Of a stretch of DNA of 64,000 nt, positions 51,349-59,965 are shown in pieces. Position 1 is the first letter of the stretch; every line of letters begins with the position of its first letter. The translations under genes and the position numbers were made by a program. The stretch lies in contig NZ_VLKE01000001.1 of assembly GCF_007830265.1 (NCBI RefSeq), positions 6,448,001-6,512,000 on the forward strand. Direction: 5' to 3'. The notes under the pieces were generated by a model. That model was not told the DNA's origin. It saw only the letters and a list, made by a program, of their open reading frames with translations, and searched no databases. This DNA is from Micromonospora olivasterospora (GTDB lineage: Bacteria > Actinomycetota > Actinomycetes > Mycobacteriales > Micromonosporaceae).

Positions 51349-51398
51349 CCTGACCCGTTCGACTCCGGCCGGCCGTAGCCGGCAGTTTCCGTTGGCCG

Positions 51399-52172
51399 TC
51401 ACGGCTCGGAGACGCGGTCCGCGGCGGCGGCGAGCGGATGTGGTTGGCCGCTCATGGCGGCTAACGCGGCCGCCACGGCGTGGAGGTCGGCTTTGATGTA
51501 TGTGGTGGTGGCCGGCCCGGTGGAGTCGCTGTGCCCGGCGTAGGCGCGGGCGACGCCGTAGCCGAAGTGCCGTTCGACCCAGGTCAGGGTGGTGTGGGGC
51601 CGCCCGTAGCCCGAGCGCGCCGCCGCGGCGGCAGGCGGTCTCGGTGTGCAGCCGCATCAGCAGCGCGTCGAGGATGACGTCCTTGCCGCTGGCGCGGGCA
51701 GCGAGGTTGATCTGTTCGGGCTCGTCGGGGGTGAGGGCGCGACAGGTGCTCGGTAGCCGGCGGGGCTTGACCAGCCGGTGGGCGGGCTGGCTGCGGCGTC
51801 GATGAGCCCGTCGGCGATGGCCCGGTTGTAGATGGCGCGGGCGGCGGCGATGACGTGTTCACCGGCGTGACGGCCGCTGCGGCTGTTACGCCGTGACCGG
51901 GCCGTCGCGGCGATCTGTCGTTGCATGGCCTCGATGTCGCTGGCGGCGATGGCGTCCAAGGGGCGCTCGCCCCAGGCGGCGGCCATGCGGTTCCAGGAGG
52001 TCCCGTAGGTGCGACGGCCCCCCCGGCCCGGCCGCCGCGATGACGTGGGGCAGCTACTCGGCGAGGGTCGGCAGGTTCGGGCCAGGGGGTCGGCCTGCAG
52101 ATCGGCGAGGGTGACGCCGAGGTGGGCCAGCAGCTGCCGGGCGGCGGCGACGCGGGCGGGATCAGCTGTCAC
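51399..52172 (-). pseudogene. Tyrosine recombinase (integrase), multiply broken
   Basis: GTG 52172 begins VTADPARVAAARQLLAHLGV; after a frameshift the SAM-like core RTYGTSWNRMAAAWGERPLD, AIAASDIEAMQRQIAATARS and GEHVIAAARAIYNRAIADGL is readable, then MRLHTETACRRGGALGLR from the catalytic domain, and finally TWVERHFGYGVARAYAGHSD and TTTYIKADLHAVAAAL with the nucleophile Tyr, ending at 51399. The segments lie in different frames and the middle of the catalytic domain is deleted. Such integrases mobilise actinobacterial integrative elements. Nearby arsC and arsR remains suggest it belonged to an arsenic-resistance island. Confidence 0.8.
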
Positions 52173-52375
52173 GACGGCCTTCGAATCCTGAAGCCGTCGT
52201 CGGTCGGGTGCAGGATGCAGCCCCGCGCCTCCTGCGGATCGGGCTCCTTGTCGATGAGTCCCCGGCCCTGCATGCGGGGCCGCGTGGTGGGACAGCCGGC
52301 TGCGCGACCACTCCATCTTGGCGGCGAGGTCCTTGAGCGCCCACCTACGGTTTGGCTTATCCGACAAACGCCGTG
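52169..52375 (-). pseudogene. MarR-family regulator fragment
   Basis: NRRWALKDLAAKMEWSRSRL followed by SHHAA, then after a one-base insertion ARMQGRGLIDKEPDPQEARG and CILHPTDDGFRIR, is the helix-turn-helix and wing of a MarR regulator. The N-terminal dimerisation helices are missing and the frame breaks at a C-run. Its stop overlaps the integrase GTG (GTGA), so the two genes were translationally coupled, as regulator-integrase pairs often are. Confidence 0.65.
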
Positions 52376-52654
52376 CGCTGGTGAAGGTGGCCCATGGCGT
52401 GCGGACGCTGACCAGAGCGGTCTGCTTGTTCGTGATCACCCTGGCCAACATGCTGGCGGGCCTACCGTGGGTGTGGTCGCCGAAGCAGCCGCGATGGTAG
52501 GTGCTGCCCTCGTGGACCTGGCTGCCCGGGGGCTTCTGGGCCGGGGTCAGCCACATGGTCTCCGGGGTGGTGCCCCTGGCGCTCCTTCGTCAACCGCCGC
52601 CACGACCCCGGCCGATACCGCACCGTCGACCGCAACCGCAACCCAGACCACCAC

Positions 52655-52951
52655 CTCGCCTGCGACAGCGTCGAGGTCCGCTCCGCCGGCTCCGCCCCCG
52701 CCGACCAGATCAACCCCGCCGCCGTCGAGGCCATGCGCGAGGTCGGCATCGACATCACCGACCAGACCCCCAAGCTCCTCGAGTACGAGGCCGCCGAGTC
52801 CTCCGACGTCATCGTCGCCATGGGCTGCGGCGACGCCTGCCCCGTCTTCCCCGGCAAGCGCTACGAGGACTGGAAGCTCGAAGACCCCGCCGGCAAGGGC
52901 GTCGAAGCCGTCCGCCCGATCCGCGACGAGATCCGCACCCGGGTGGAATAG
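52655..52951 (+). pseudogene. arsC C-terminal duplicate fragment
   Basis: The frame reads CDSVEVRSAGSAPADQINPA, AVEAMREVGIDITDQTPKLL, SDVIVAMGCGDACPVFPGKR and YEDWKLEDPAG, matching residues about 34-120 of the intact ArsC at 42841, with very similar DNA in the GGCGACGCCTGCCCC region. The phosphatase loop with the nucleophile Cys and the start are missing. It shows that a second, now broken, ars locus existed here. Confidence 0.85.
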
Positions 52952-53145
52952 CTCCTCACCGAACTGTGTCCCGCCGCCTGACCAACCCGCCGGCGCTACC
53001 CGTCCGCCCGGTGACCCGTTGGGCGGGCCGCCCCTCGCTCATCCGGCCGCTGACACGGCCGGGACAGGTCAAACGGCTCCCTGCCCGCAAACTGACGGTG
53101 ACCGGGTACTGGTTCAACTGACATATCGATGGTGTTGGTGCAACG

Positions 53146-53517
53146 ATGGCAGACGTGCCAACTGCGAAAACAGCCACGCCTGCCATCTCGCCGCTGACTG
53201 GCGAGCCGATCAAGCGCGCCGATGCCGAGCGGCTCGCGGGAGTGCTGAAAGCATTCGCCGACCCCGCCCGGCTGCGACTGCTCAGCCTGATCCAGTCCGC
53301 CCCCGAGGGCGAGGCGTCCGTAAGTGACCTCACCGCGCCGCTCGGTCTCTCCCAGCCGACCGTGAGCCATCACCTCCGGATCCTCACCGAGGCCGGCCTA
53401 CTCGAGCGCGAGAAGCGCGGCGTCTGGGCGTACTACCGCCTCGTGCCGTCCGCGATCGCGGCGATCGCGGACCTGTTGACTCCGCCCCGCAAGCGAGCGA
53501 CGAAGAAGGCCCGCTGA
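53146..53517 (+). CDS. ArsR/SmtB-family regulator, cysteine-free
   Basis: The 123-residue winged-helix protein has the family core ALAGVLKAFADPARLRLLSL-like start (RLAGVLKAFADPARLRLLSL), recognition helix LSQPTVSHHLRILTEAGLLE and wing REKRGVWAYYRLVPSA. It has no Cys at all; the position of the arsenic-binding CVC is SVSDL. It therefore cannot be a classical As(III) sensor and may use other metal sites (His/Asp) or none. ATG 53146 follows GGTGC-type sequence without a clear ribosome-binding site, so the message may be leaderless. It stands alone among pseudogenes. Confidence 0.88.
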   Translation: MADVPTAKTATPAISPLTGEPIKRADAERLAGVLKAFADPARLRLLSLIQSAPEGEASVSDLTAPLGLSQPTVSHHLRILTEAGLLEREKRGVWAYYRLVPSAIAAIADLLTPPRKRATKKAR

Positions 53518-53628
53518 GCGCACTATCGAAGGTCGGCGCGCCGGCCCTGCGAATGCCGAGCGATAGCTGCCGCACCGGCTACGGCCAGTTTGACCACGCG
53601 ACAAGGCCGCCACCGGCACCGCGTCAGG

Positions 53629-55141
53629 GCTAGTGCTGTGTCCACTAACGTTCACCGGGTCTCCGGCGGGGTGTTGTGGATCCTCGCTTGTTGGGCGAGC
53701 GACTCCCCACTGGTCGGTGGGGCGGGCCACAGCGGGCCATCTTGACCCGCACGCCGCCGGGTGGGCGGCGGGGGTCACGTCGGGACCGGCCAGCGCCGGG
53801 GAGGTGCCGGCCGGCTCGACGGTGCGTGACCATCCCGGGCAGCACGATGGCTGTGGGGGTGGTGCGTCCGCCGCCCGGGATACGGGTGGCGATGCTGGCC
53901 GCTGCGACGAGGTCGCGGTGGCCGGTGAACTGGCAGTGCGGGCAGGTCAGGGTCCGCCCACGCGGCTTCGGTATCCGTCGGCGGCAGGTGGGGCAGGTCG
54001 AGGACGTGCCGCGTTCGTCGACCAGGTGGACGGTGATGCCGGCGAGGGTGGCCTTGTCGGTCAGGATCTGCAACAGTCGGCCGATCTGCCACTGCCGTAG
54101 CCGCAGGTTGTGCCGCCGCCCGGCCGGCAGGTCCAGCACACCGCGGGGGTCACCGACGTGCAGCACCCCGACCCGCTGCTCGACAGCCCACCCGACGACG
54201 GCGCGGGCGGCCTCGTGCTGGGCCTGGCGCACCCGCCGCCGGTGCCGGCCCTCCACCGCCCGGGCGCGGGCCCGGTATCGGCGCCACCGCCGTGACCCCC
54301 GCTGACCGGGTTTCGGTGCCCGGCGGGCGACGGCACGGTGGCGGGCTTTGGTGTCGGCCAGGTGCATGCGATGCTCGGCGCGGATCGCCCGCCCGGACAC
54401 CAGCAGCGCCTGCCCGCCAGGGCCAGCGACGGCGTACGGGTGGATGATGCCGATGTCCACGCCCGCGACCCTGGCAGGGTCCGGCCCCTCACCGGGCGGG
54501 TACACCGCGACCGGGACCTCGGCGGTGACGTCGAGGAACAACCGGCCGCCCTCGCACAGCAGGGTGATCGAGCGGACCTGCTCCACCGGATACGGCACCT
54601 GACGCGCCAGCCGCACCCACAACGCGGTGGTGCCTCTCGCGGTGGGGATACGCACGCGGTGGCCGTCGAGGATGAACGTGCCGTGGTACCAGCGCACCGG
54701 CACCAACCCCCGCCGCCGCCTCGGAAACCGCGCCGACGCGTCACCGGCCCTGCGTTGTTTCGCCGCCGCGAACCACGCATCCGAAAACCGCCGCAACACC
54801 GACCGCCCACCCGTCGAGTCCAACTCCGCGAAAGTCCCCGCACCCGAGGCCGACAATTCCCGACACAACTCCTGATAGCCCGCCAGCGGGGCGTCGTGGC
54901 GGCGCCGCCGCCACGCGTTGACCTCCAGCACGCACGCCCATACGTCACCGGCCGACCGCAGCAGGCCGAAACACCGCCGCCGCTGCCCCGCCGTCACCCG
55001 CAACGCGACACGAGCGGTGCGATGCACCACCCGCGGCGCATCCGGATCCCGACGACGAGGCACGAACCGAAGCCAACACCACCAGTACGACAATTTTCAC
55101 CGCCGACGAACCCGGCAAACGTATGTGGACACCGCACTAGC
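53629..55141 (-). mobile_element. TnpB-only element with terminal inverted repeats, 1513 bp
   Basis: GCTAGTGCTGTGTCCACTAA at 53629-53648 and the reverse complement of 55122-55141, GCTAGTGCGGTGTCCACATA, match at all but three positions and bracket a single tnpB gene. No tnpA gene is present. Terminal inverted repeats are not typical of IS200/IS605 elements, which end in hairpins. No convincing target duplication was found. It interrupts a beta-propeller-type gene on its right side. Confidence 0.7.
53645..55093 (-). CDS. tnpB: TnpB-family RNA-guided nuclease-type protein, catalytic-site variant
   Basis: The 482-residue protein (TTG 55093, GGCGGTGA nearby; GTG 55063 or 55030 possible) has the TnpB layout: N-terminal wedge-type region, RuvC Asp213 in RVAGVDIGIIHPYAVAG, a bridge-like helix RHRAVARRAPKPGQRGSRRW, zinc ribbon CPTC...CPHC (Cys367/370/384/387) and final Asp394 in FTGHRDLVAAASIA. 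At the RuvC-II position, where TnpB has Glu (VVxEDL), this protein has VLHVGDPRGVL, so the catalytic Glu is missing or relocated (Glu360 in VDERGTSSTC is a candidate). The 3' end reaches into the left terminal repeat, where a guide RNA would be expected to overlap. Activity uncertain. Confidence 0.85.
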   Translation of the reverse strand: MSYWWCWLRFVPRRRDPDAPRVVHRTARVALRVTAGQRRRCFGLLRSAGDVWACVLEVNAWRRRRHDAPLAGYQELCRELSASGAGTFAELDSTGGRSVLRRFSDAWFAAAKQRRAGDASARFPRRRRGLVPVRWYHGTFILDGHRVRIPTARGTTALWVRLARQVPYPVEQVRSITLLCEGGRLFLDVTAEVPVAVYPPGEGPDPARVAGVDIGIIHPYAVAGPGGQALLVSGRAIRAEHRMHLADTKARHRAVARRAPKPGQRGSRRWRRYRARARAVEGRHRRRVRQAQHEAARAVVGWAVEQRVGVLHVGDPRGVLDLPAGRRHNLRLRQWQIGRLLQILTDKATLAGITVHLVDERGTSSTCPTCRRRIPKPRGRTLTCPHCQFTGHRDLVAAASIATRIPGGGRTTPTAIVLPGMVTHRRAGRHLPGAGRSRRDPRRPPGGVRVKMARCGPPHRPVGSRSPNKRGSTTPRRRPGER

Positions 55142-55560
55142 AACCGCCTCGAACCTCGACGCCTTCCTCTGCGCCAACAGGTGTGATGAGTGGCCGAGTC
55201 CATGCCGAGGCCTTCGACGTACATGACCTCGTCACCCTGCGGGGAAATCGCGGGGCTGCTGATGGAGTCGCCGGAGTCGGCCAGCCGACGGTGGTCGCCG
55301 GCGGCCAAGTCGACGGCGACCAGGCTTCCGCTGCCCTTGCGCCAAACCGAGACGATTGCCGTCCTGCCATCAGGGGTCACATCCATCTCGGGGGACCCCA
55401 CCAGGTCCGGACCGACCGGCCGAACCACCGACGCACCCGGCACGAGCAGCAGGTGAGGCGCCTTGGCTGACCCACCCTGCTCGCACGTGAACCGGGCAGC
55501 GGGGCTGTGGATGCCTGAAGGTGTCTGCCCGAAGGTGGCAAGGTCTGGCAACCGCCCGTC
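55142..55560 (-). pseudogene. Beta-propeller (PD40/TolB-like) protein remnant
   Basis: The minus frame reads CDGRLPDLATFGQTPSGIHS, APHLLLVPGASVVRPVGPDL, VGSPEMDVTPDGRTAIVSVW, LVAVDLAAGDHRRLADSGDS and SSPAISPQGDEVMYVEGLG. Two PD40-like blades (MDVTPDGRTAIV, PAISPQGDEVMY) are clear. The frame runs into the TnpB element at 55141 and the rest is not found on the other side of it, and no start with signal peptide is seen. Likely the middle of an exported propeller protein disrupted by the element. Confidence 0.55.
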
Positions 55561-55676
55561 ACAGGGGTATAGGCGACTCGCGGGCCACGGCGCCCGTGCC
55601 GATCGCAGGGTGCTTCCGTGCACGTCGGCGCCCCACCTGCAGATTCCTCGACGAGCCACTGCTACTCTTCCCGATC

Positions 55677-56699
55677 ATGAAAACGGTTTTTATTACCGCT
55701 GGGCTGTGTGTGGTGTTGGCCGCCACCGGCTGTTCCGGTAGCGAGGCCGCCACACCGAGCGGTCCGACCGGTCCGGCCAGCCCGGTCCAGCTGACCAACT
55801 GCGGGCTTCCCCTCGGCATCGGCGCGCCGCCCAAGCGTTCGATAGCGCTGGAACAGAACGCCACCGAAATCATGCTCAGCCTCGGTCTCGCCGACCGGAT
55901 GGTCGGCACCAGCTACCAGACCGACCCGGTGCTGCCCCAGTTGCGGTCGGCGTACGAACAGGTGCCGGTACTGGCCAAGCTGTACCCGTCGCGGGAAGCG
56001 GTCCGAGCGGCGAACCCGGACTTCGTCTACTCGACCTACTCGTCCGCATACGCCCCGGACGCCGCCGGCTCCCGCGCCGACCTGGTCAAGCTCGGCGTGC
56101 CCGCGTACCTCTCCCCATTCGCCTGCGAGAACGCGGCGGACGCGATCCCGACGGTGAGCTTCGACAGGATCTTCAGCGAGGTCCGCGACATCGCGACCGT
56201 CTTCGGCGTACCCGAGCGGGGTGAGAAGCTGATCCGCGAACAGCAGGGCCGGCTGGACACCGCCGGGCAGCGGGTCCACACGGCTGCGCCGAGCGCTACC
56301 GGACAGCCGGGCGCAGGCCCCTCCCTGCTCTGGTACTACTCCGGCACGACCACTCCGTACGTGGCCGGGCACGGAGGCGTACCGGACGCGGTCAGCTCGC
56401 TTCTCGGAGCTCGCAACGCGTTCACCGACGTCAGCCAGAAGTGGCCCGCCGGTAACTGGGAGGAGATCGCCAGACGCAACCCGGACGTGATCGTGGTGGC
56501 CGACCTGACCCGGGGCGGCGACGGCGACAGCGCCCAGTCGAAGATCGACTTTCTGCGCCGCAACCCGGTGACATCCAAGCTGGACGCGGTGGTCGGCGGA
56601 CGGATCATCACGGTGTCCGGATCGTCGATGGATCCGTCGATCCGCAGCGTCGAGGCGGCCGAACTGGTCGCCGCGGGCCTGCGCGGGTTCGTCCGATGA
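55677..56699 (+). CDS. Metal-chelate-type ABC transporter substrate-binding lipoprotein
   Basis: The 340-residue class III binding protein starts at ATG 55677 with signal MKTVFITAGLCVVLAATGCS and lipobox Cys19. The mature part has RSIALEQNATEIMLSLGLAD, AANPDFVYSTYSSAYAPD, the long connecting helix and WEEIARRNPDVIVVADLTRG, typical of FepB/BtuF-like receptors for siderophores, heme or cobamides. It is the first gene of an operon SBP-methyltransferase-permease-ATPase with ATGA/GTGA overlaps throughout. Ligand unknown; no iron-box, cobalamin riboswitch or other metal signature is visible upstream. Confidence 0.9.
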   Translation: MKTVFITAGLCVVLAATGCSGSEAATPSGPTGPASPVQLTNCGLPLGIGAPPKRSIALEQNATEIMLSLGLADRMVGTSYQTDPVLPQLRSAYEQVPVLAKLYPSREAVRAANPDFVYSTYSSAYAPDAAGSRADLVKLGVPAYLSPFACENAADAIPTVSFDRIFSEVRDIATVFGVPERGEKLIREQQGRLDTAGQRVHTAAPSATGQPGAGPSLLWYYSGTTTPYVAGHGGVPDAVSSLLGARNAFTDVSQKWPAGNWEEIARRNPDVIVVADLTRGGDGDSAQSKIDFLRRNPVTSKLDAVVGGRIITVSGSSMDPSIRSVEAAELVAAGLRGFVR

Positions 56700-57499
56700 G
56701 CACGCGGGATACCGCCGACGCCGGCGCGCGGGCCGCCGGGGCGCTGGACCAGGCGGCCGCCCGGCGCCTGCTCCAGCTCTGGGACGACCAGCAGTCCGCG
56801 TACGTGGCCCACCGTGACCTGCGGTTCGAGGCGATGTTCGACGTGCTGCGGCTGCACTGCCCGGACGACCTGACGATCCTTGACCTGGCCTGCGGTCCCG
56901 GCGCGATCAGCGACCGGGTACTGGCCGGCCTCCCGCAGGCCGCCGCTGTCGCGGTCGACTACGACCCGATGCTGCTGACGGTGGCCCAGGGTGCGCTCGA
57001 TCGGTACGGCTCCCGGGCCGAGGTGCGCGACGTGGACCTGACGACCGAGGACTGGGAGAAGGCGCTGGCCGGGAGGAGGATCGACGCCGTCCTCAGCTCG
57101 ACGGCGCTGCACTGGCTCTCACCGGCACAGCTGCTGCGCGTCTACACCGCCGCCGCTCGGCTGCTGCCGGCCGGTGGTGTGCTGCTGAACGCGGACCACC
57201 TCCGGTACGACGGGTCGGCTCCCACGCTGAGCGACATCGCCCGCCGGCACGACGAGCGAGTGCAAGAGGAGACGTTCGCCGCCGGCGCGCTCAGCTACTC
57301 CGCCTGGTACGCCGAGGCGGCCCGTCATCCGGAACTGGCGGGACTGGCCGCCGAGCGGGAACGGCGGTTCGCCGACCGGCCGCCGCAGGCCCTGGCCTCG
57401 CTGGAGTTTCACCTCGCGGCACTGCGTACGGCCGGCTTCGCCGAGGTCGGCACCGTCTGGCAGTACCTCGACGACTACGTGGTGTTCGCCCGCCGATGA
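56696..57499 (+). CDS. SAM-dependent methyltransferase embedded in the importer operon
   Basis: The 267-residue class I methyltransferase has LTILDLACGPGAISDRVLAG (motif I, about 61-80), VAVDYDPMLL (acidic strand 2), DAVLSSTALHWLSPAQLLRV and AARLLPAGGVLLNADHLRYD. It lies between the binding protein (4-base overlap) and the permease (4-base overlap), so it is made in step with the transporter. A cytosolic methyltransferase in such a position could modify the imported chelate to release its metal or to trap it. Alternatives are regulation or simple gene shuffling. Substrate cannot be read from the sequence. Confidence 0.88.
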   Translation: MSTRDTADAGARAAGALDQAAARRLLQLWDDQQSAYVAHRDLRFEAMFDVLRLHCPDDLTILDLACGPGAISDRVLAGLPQAAAVAVDYDPMLLTVAQGALDRYGSRAEVRDVDLTTEDWEKALAGRRIDAVLSSTALHWLSPAQLLRVYTAAARLLPAGGVLLNADHLRYDGSAPTLSDIARRHDERVQEETFAAGALSYSAWYAEAARHPELAGLAAERERRFADRPPQALASLEFHLAALRTAGFAEVGTVWQYLDDYVVFARR

Positions 57500-58602
57500 G
57501 CCCACCGGTCGCACCATCCCTCGCCCCGGCACCCGATTCCGGTGCCGGGGCGAGGCGAGCCTCGTCCACCCCTGCCGGCACCTGGCGGTCGGGTGGCCGG
57601 TACGTTCTGCCGCTGGCCGTGTTCCTGTTGCTCACCAGCATCGCAGCAGCGGTCGCCGTGGGCTCGGCCGATCTCTCCGCCGCCGACGTACTGCGTTCCG
57701 TGGGCACCCATCTGGGCCTGCCGGCCCGCCCGCTGCTGCCGCTGCCGGACAGCATCGTGTGGGACCTGCGGCTGCCCCGGGTGCTGCTGGCCGCGTTGGT
57801 CGGTGCCGGCCTGGCCGTGTGCGGCGCGGTGCTGCAGGCGCTGACCCGTAACCCGCTGGCCGACCCGTTCCTGCTCGGCGTCTCCTCCGGCGCCTCCACC
57901 GGCGCGGTGGCGGTGCTGGTGCTCGGAATCCACGTCGGCGCGGGCCCCGTCGGCCTGACCACCGGCGCGTTCGCCGGCAGCCTGGCCGCGTTCGGCGCGG
58001 TGCTGCTGCTGGCCGGTCGACGAGCCGTCGAGCCGACCCGCATCGTGCTCGCCGGGGTGGCCGTCTCACAGCTGTTCAGCGCGGTGACCAGCCTGATCGT
58101 GATCTCCGACGCGCACACCCAGGACACTCGCAGCGTGACGTTCTGGCTGCTCGGTTCGCTGACCGCGGCCTCATGGCCGGCGGTGGCGCTGTGCGCCGTG
58201 GTGACCGGCGTTGGCCTGCTGGTCTGTTGGGCCGCCGCGACGGCGCTGGACGCCTTCGCGTTCGGCACCGACACCGCACGATCGCTCGGCTTCTCCACCG
58301 GGCGAACCCGGCTGCTGCTGTTCGGCGTCACCGCGTTGGTGGCGGCCACGCTGGTCGCGGCGAGCGGGGCGATCGGGTTCGTCGGATTGACGGTGCCGCA
58401 CGCGGTACGGTTCATGATCGGTTCCGGGCACCGCACGCTGCTACCCGCCTGCGCGGTCACCGGCGCGATCTTCCTGATCTGGGCGGACACCGCGGCGCGG
58501 ACCGTGTTCTCGCCGCAGGAACTGCCGGTGGGCGTGCTCACCGCAGTGCTCGGTGTGCCGGTGTTCGCCCTGGTCATGCTGCGCCGGACGGCTACGCCGT
58601 GA
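57496..58602 (+). CDS. FecCD-family ABC permease
   Basis: A 368-residue permease with about 10 hydrophobic helices and FecCD landmarks: LRLPRVLLAALVGAGLAVCG, LQALTRNPLADPFLLGVSSG, GRRAVEPTRIVLAGVAVSQL, FWLLGSLTAASWPAVALCAV, ASGAIGFVGLTVPHAVRFMI (the GxxxxGLxxPHxxR coupling motif) and DTAARTVFSPQELPVGVLTA. It would form the homodimeric pore for the metal chelate bound by the 55677 product. The N-terminus has a 35-residue Pro/Ala/Gly-rich cytosolic tail. Gene overlaps: 4 bases with the methyltransferase and 4 with the ATPase. Confidence 0.93.
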   Translation: MSPPVAPSLAPAPDSGAGARRASSTPAGTWRSGGRYVLPLAVFLLLTSIAAAVAVGSADLSAADVLRSVGTHLGLPARPLLPLPDSIVWDLRLPRVLLAALVGAGLAVCGAVLQALTRNPLADPFLLGVSSGASTGAVAVLVLGIHVGAGPVGLTTGAFAGSLAAFGAVLLLAGRRAVEPTRIVLAGVAVSQLFSAVTSLIVISDAHTQDTRSVTFWLLGSLTAASWPAVALCAVVTGVGLLVCWAAATALDAFAFGTDTARSLGFSTGRTRLLLFGVTALVAATLVAASGAIGFVGLTVPHAVRFMIGSGHRTLLPACAVTGAIFLIWADTAARTVFSPQELPVGVLTAVLGVPVFALVMLRRTATP

Positions 58603-59450
58603 CCGGCTGGGACGCCACCGGCGGCGGGCGGGCAACCCGAGAGGGCCGCGACGGCAGCGGGCACGTCACGGGCCCGCGTCCGGCTCTGCTGCGCGCGGAC
58701 CAGATCGGATGGAGCGTAGCCGGCGTGCGGATTCTGGCCGAGGTGGCGCTCACCGCCGAACCGGGTGCCACGGTCGGACTGCTCGGGCCGAACGGCTCAG
58801 GCAAGTCGAGCCTGCTGCGGCTGCTGGCCGGGCTGGCGCGACCCGACTCCGGGCTGGTGCTCCTCGACGACGTCGCGTTGAGCACGCTGTCTCGGCGCGC
58901 ACTGTCCCGGCGGATCGCGGTGGTCACCCAGCAGGCGGTCACCGACGTGGAGATGTCGGCCCTGGAGGTGGTCCTGTTGGGCCGCATCCCGTACCGCCCA
59001 CGTCTCGCCGGTGTCGCCGCTGCCGACGTGGCCCTGGCCCGGCACGCGCTCGCCGAGGCCGGTCTGGGCGGGTTCGAGCAGCGGCGCTGGTCCACCCTGT
59101 CCGGTGGGGAGCGGCAGCGAGTGGACCTGGCCCGCGCCCTGGTGCAGGAGCCGGACCTGCTGCTGCTCGACGAGCCGACGAACCACCTGGACATCCGGCA
59201 CCAGCTGGACCTGTTGCAGTTCCTCTCGGAGTCGGCGACCACCGTCGTGGTGACCCTGCACGATCTCAACCTGGCCGCACAGTACTGCGACCGGCTGGTG
59301 CTGTTGCACGCCGGCCGAGTGGTCGCGGCAGGTGCGCCCGCCGAAGTGCTCACCGCAGACCGGATCGCGCAGGCCTACCGGGTACGGGCGGACGTCGACA
59401 CGGCGGCTGACGGCCGGCCCCGGGTCCGATACCGCCGGCCCGGCTCCTGA
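58599..59450 (+). CDS. FecE/BtuD-type ABC ATPase
   Basis: From GTG 58599 (overlapping the permease TGA) the 283-residue protein has Walker A GPNGSGKSS (63-71), Q-loop VVTQQAVTDVEMSALEVVLL, signature LSGGERQR (167-174), Walker B DLLLLDEPTNHLD (186-198) and switch His in VTLHDLN. It drives the FecCD permease upstream. The first 25 residues are an extra Gly/Arg-rich lead. The operon ends here; no clear terminator hairpin was found right after the stop. Confidence 0.93.
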   Translation: MTGWDATGGGRATREGRDGSGHVTGPRPALLRADQIGWSVAGVRILAEVALTAEPGATVGLLGPNGSGKSSLLRLLAGLARPDSGLVLLDDVALSTLSRRALSRRIAVVTQQAVTDVEMSALEVVLLGRIPYRPRLAGVAAADVALARHALAEAGLGGFEQRRWSTLSGGERQRVDLARALVQEPDLLLLDEPTNHLDIRHQLDLLQFLSESATTVVVTLHDLNLAAQYCDRLVLLHAGRVVAAGAPAEVLTADRIAQAYRVRADVDTAADGRPRVRYRRPGS

Positions 59451-59470
59451 TCCGTCTCAGGCTGTCGTAG

Positions 59471-59660
59471 GTGGCTACAAGGATCGTCGCCGTGACTGGT
59501 CGGATCTACAACGATCGCCCTGAAGGCGTGCGGTTCCGGGCCGAGTGGATCGCGGATCCGGGCCGTGGGAAGATTGAGAACGAGATCTGGGACTGGGGCG
59601 TGCGTAGCGAGGACGACCCCGACGAGTTCGTGGATTTCCTCGACGATGACGAGCAGCGCC
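59471..59660 (+). pseudogene. Hypothetical small protein, N-terminal part
   Basis: GTG 59471 opens MATRIVAVTGRIYNDRPEGV, RFRAEWIADPGRGKIENEIW and DWGVRSEDDPDEFVDFLDDD, after which the frame becomes Arg/Gly nonsense and continues open only because of GC bias. The real part looks like a small alpha/beta protein. Its end overlaps the start of the following gene fragment. I do not recognise a family. Confidence 0.4.
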
Positions 59661-59965
59661 ACCGCCACCGACGAGGAGCTCAGGGCGGCGTACGACAAGG
59701 CGTTTGGCTGCTCGGCGGGCGCAGCAGCGTGGGTGGGGTGAGGTGCGGAGCAACCTCGCCCGCCCCCCTGATCTCCAGGAGCTCGGCGTGTTGGCCAGGG
59801 AGAACTTCACCTGCTGTGGCACCTGCGCGGCCGCACCGGAATCGCCGCGTTTGCGAGATCGGTGGAGCGGGCCGGTTTCCGAGATCCACGACGAGCGGGA
59901 CGACTCCCGGCACTGGCACGGATACCTCTGGTACCACCAGCAGGACACCGAGTCAGCCGTGCCAA
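59645..59965 (+). pseudogene. DUF6891-like protein, frameshifted
   Basis: ATG 59645 starts MTSSATATDEELRAAYDKAF and then breaks; in another frame WGEVRSNLARPPDLQELGVL, ARENFTCCGTCAAAPESPRL and HWHGYLWYHQQDTESA follow. ENFTCCxTC and the YHQQDTE motif are the marks of DUF6891, a domain of unknown function found in actinobacteria. At least one frameshift separates the parts and the C-terminus is lost. Confidence 0.45.

Noticed and set aside
53629..53760. A defined guide RNA gene for the TnpB element
   Set aside because: It is expected at the tnpB 3' end, but no boundary or structure could be fixed by eye, so it is only mentioned as a test.
55560..55676. Possible cobalamin riboswitch upstream of the ABC importer (GAGCCACTG near the end, GGTGC earlier)
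   Set aside because: The conserved core elements (P3-P6 with the GCxGxCCCGCxACTG block and a full B12 box) are absent; two short matches are not enough.
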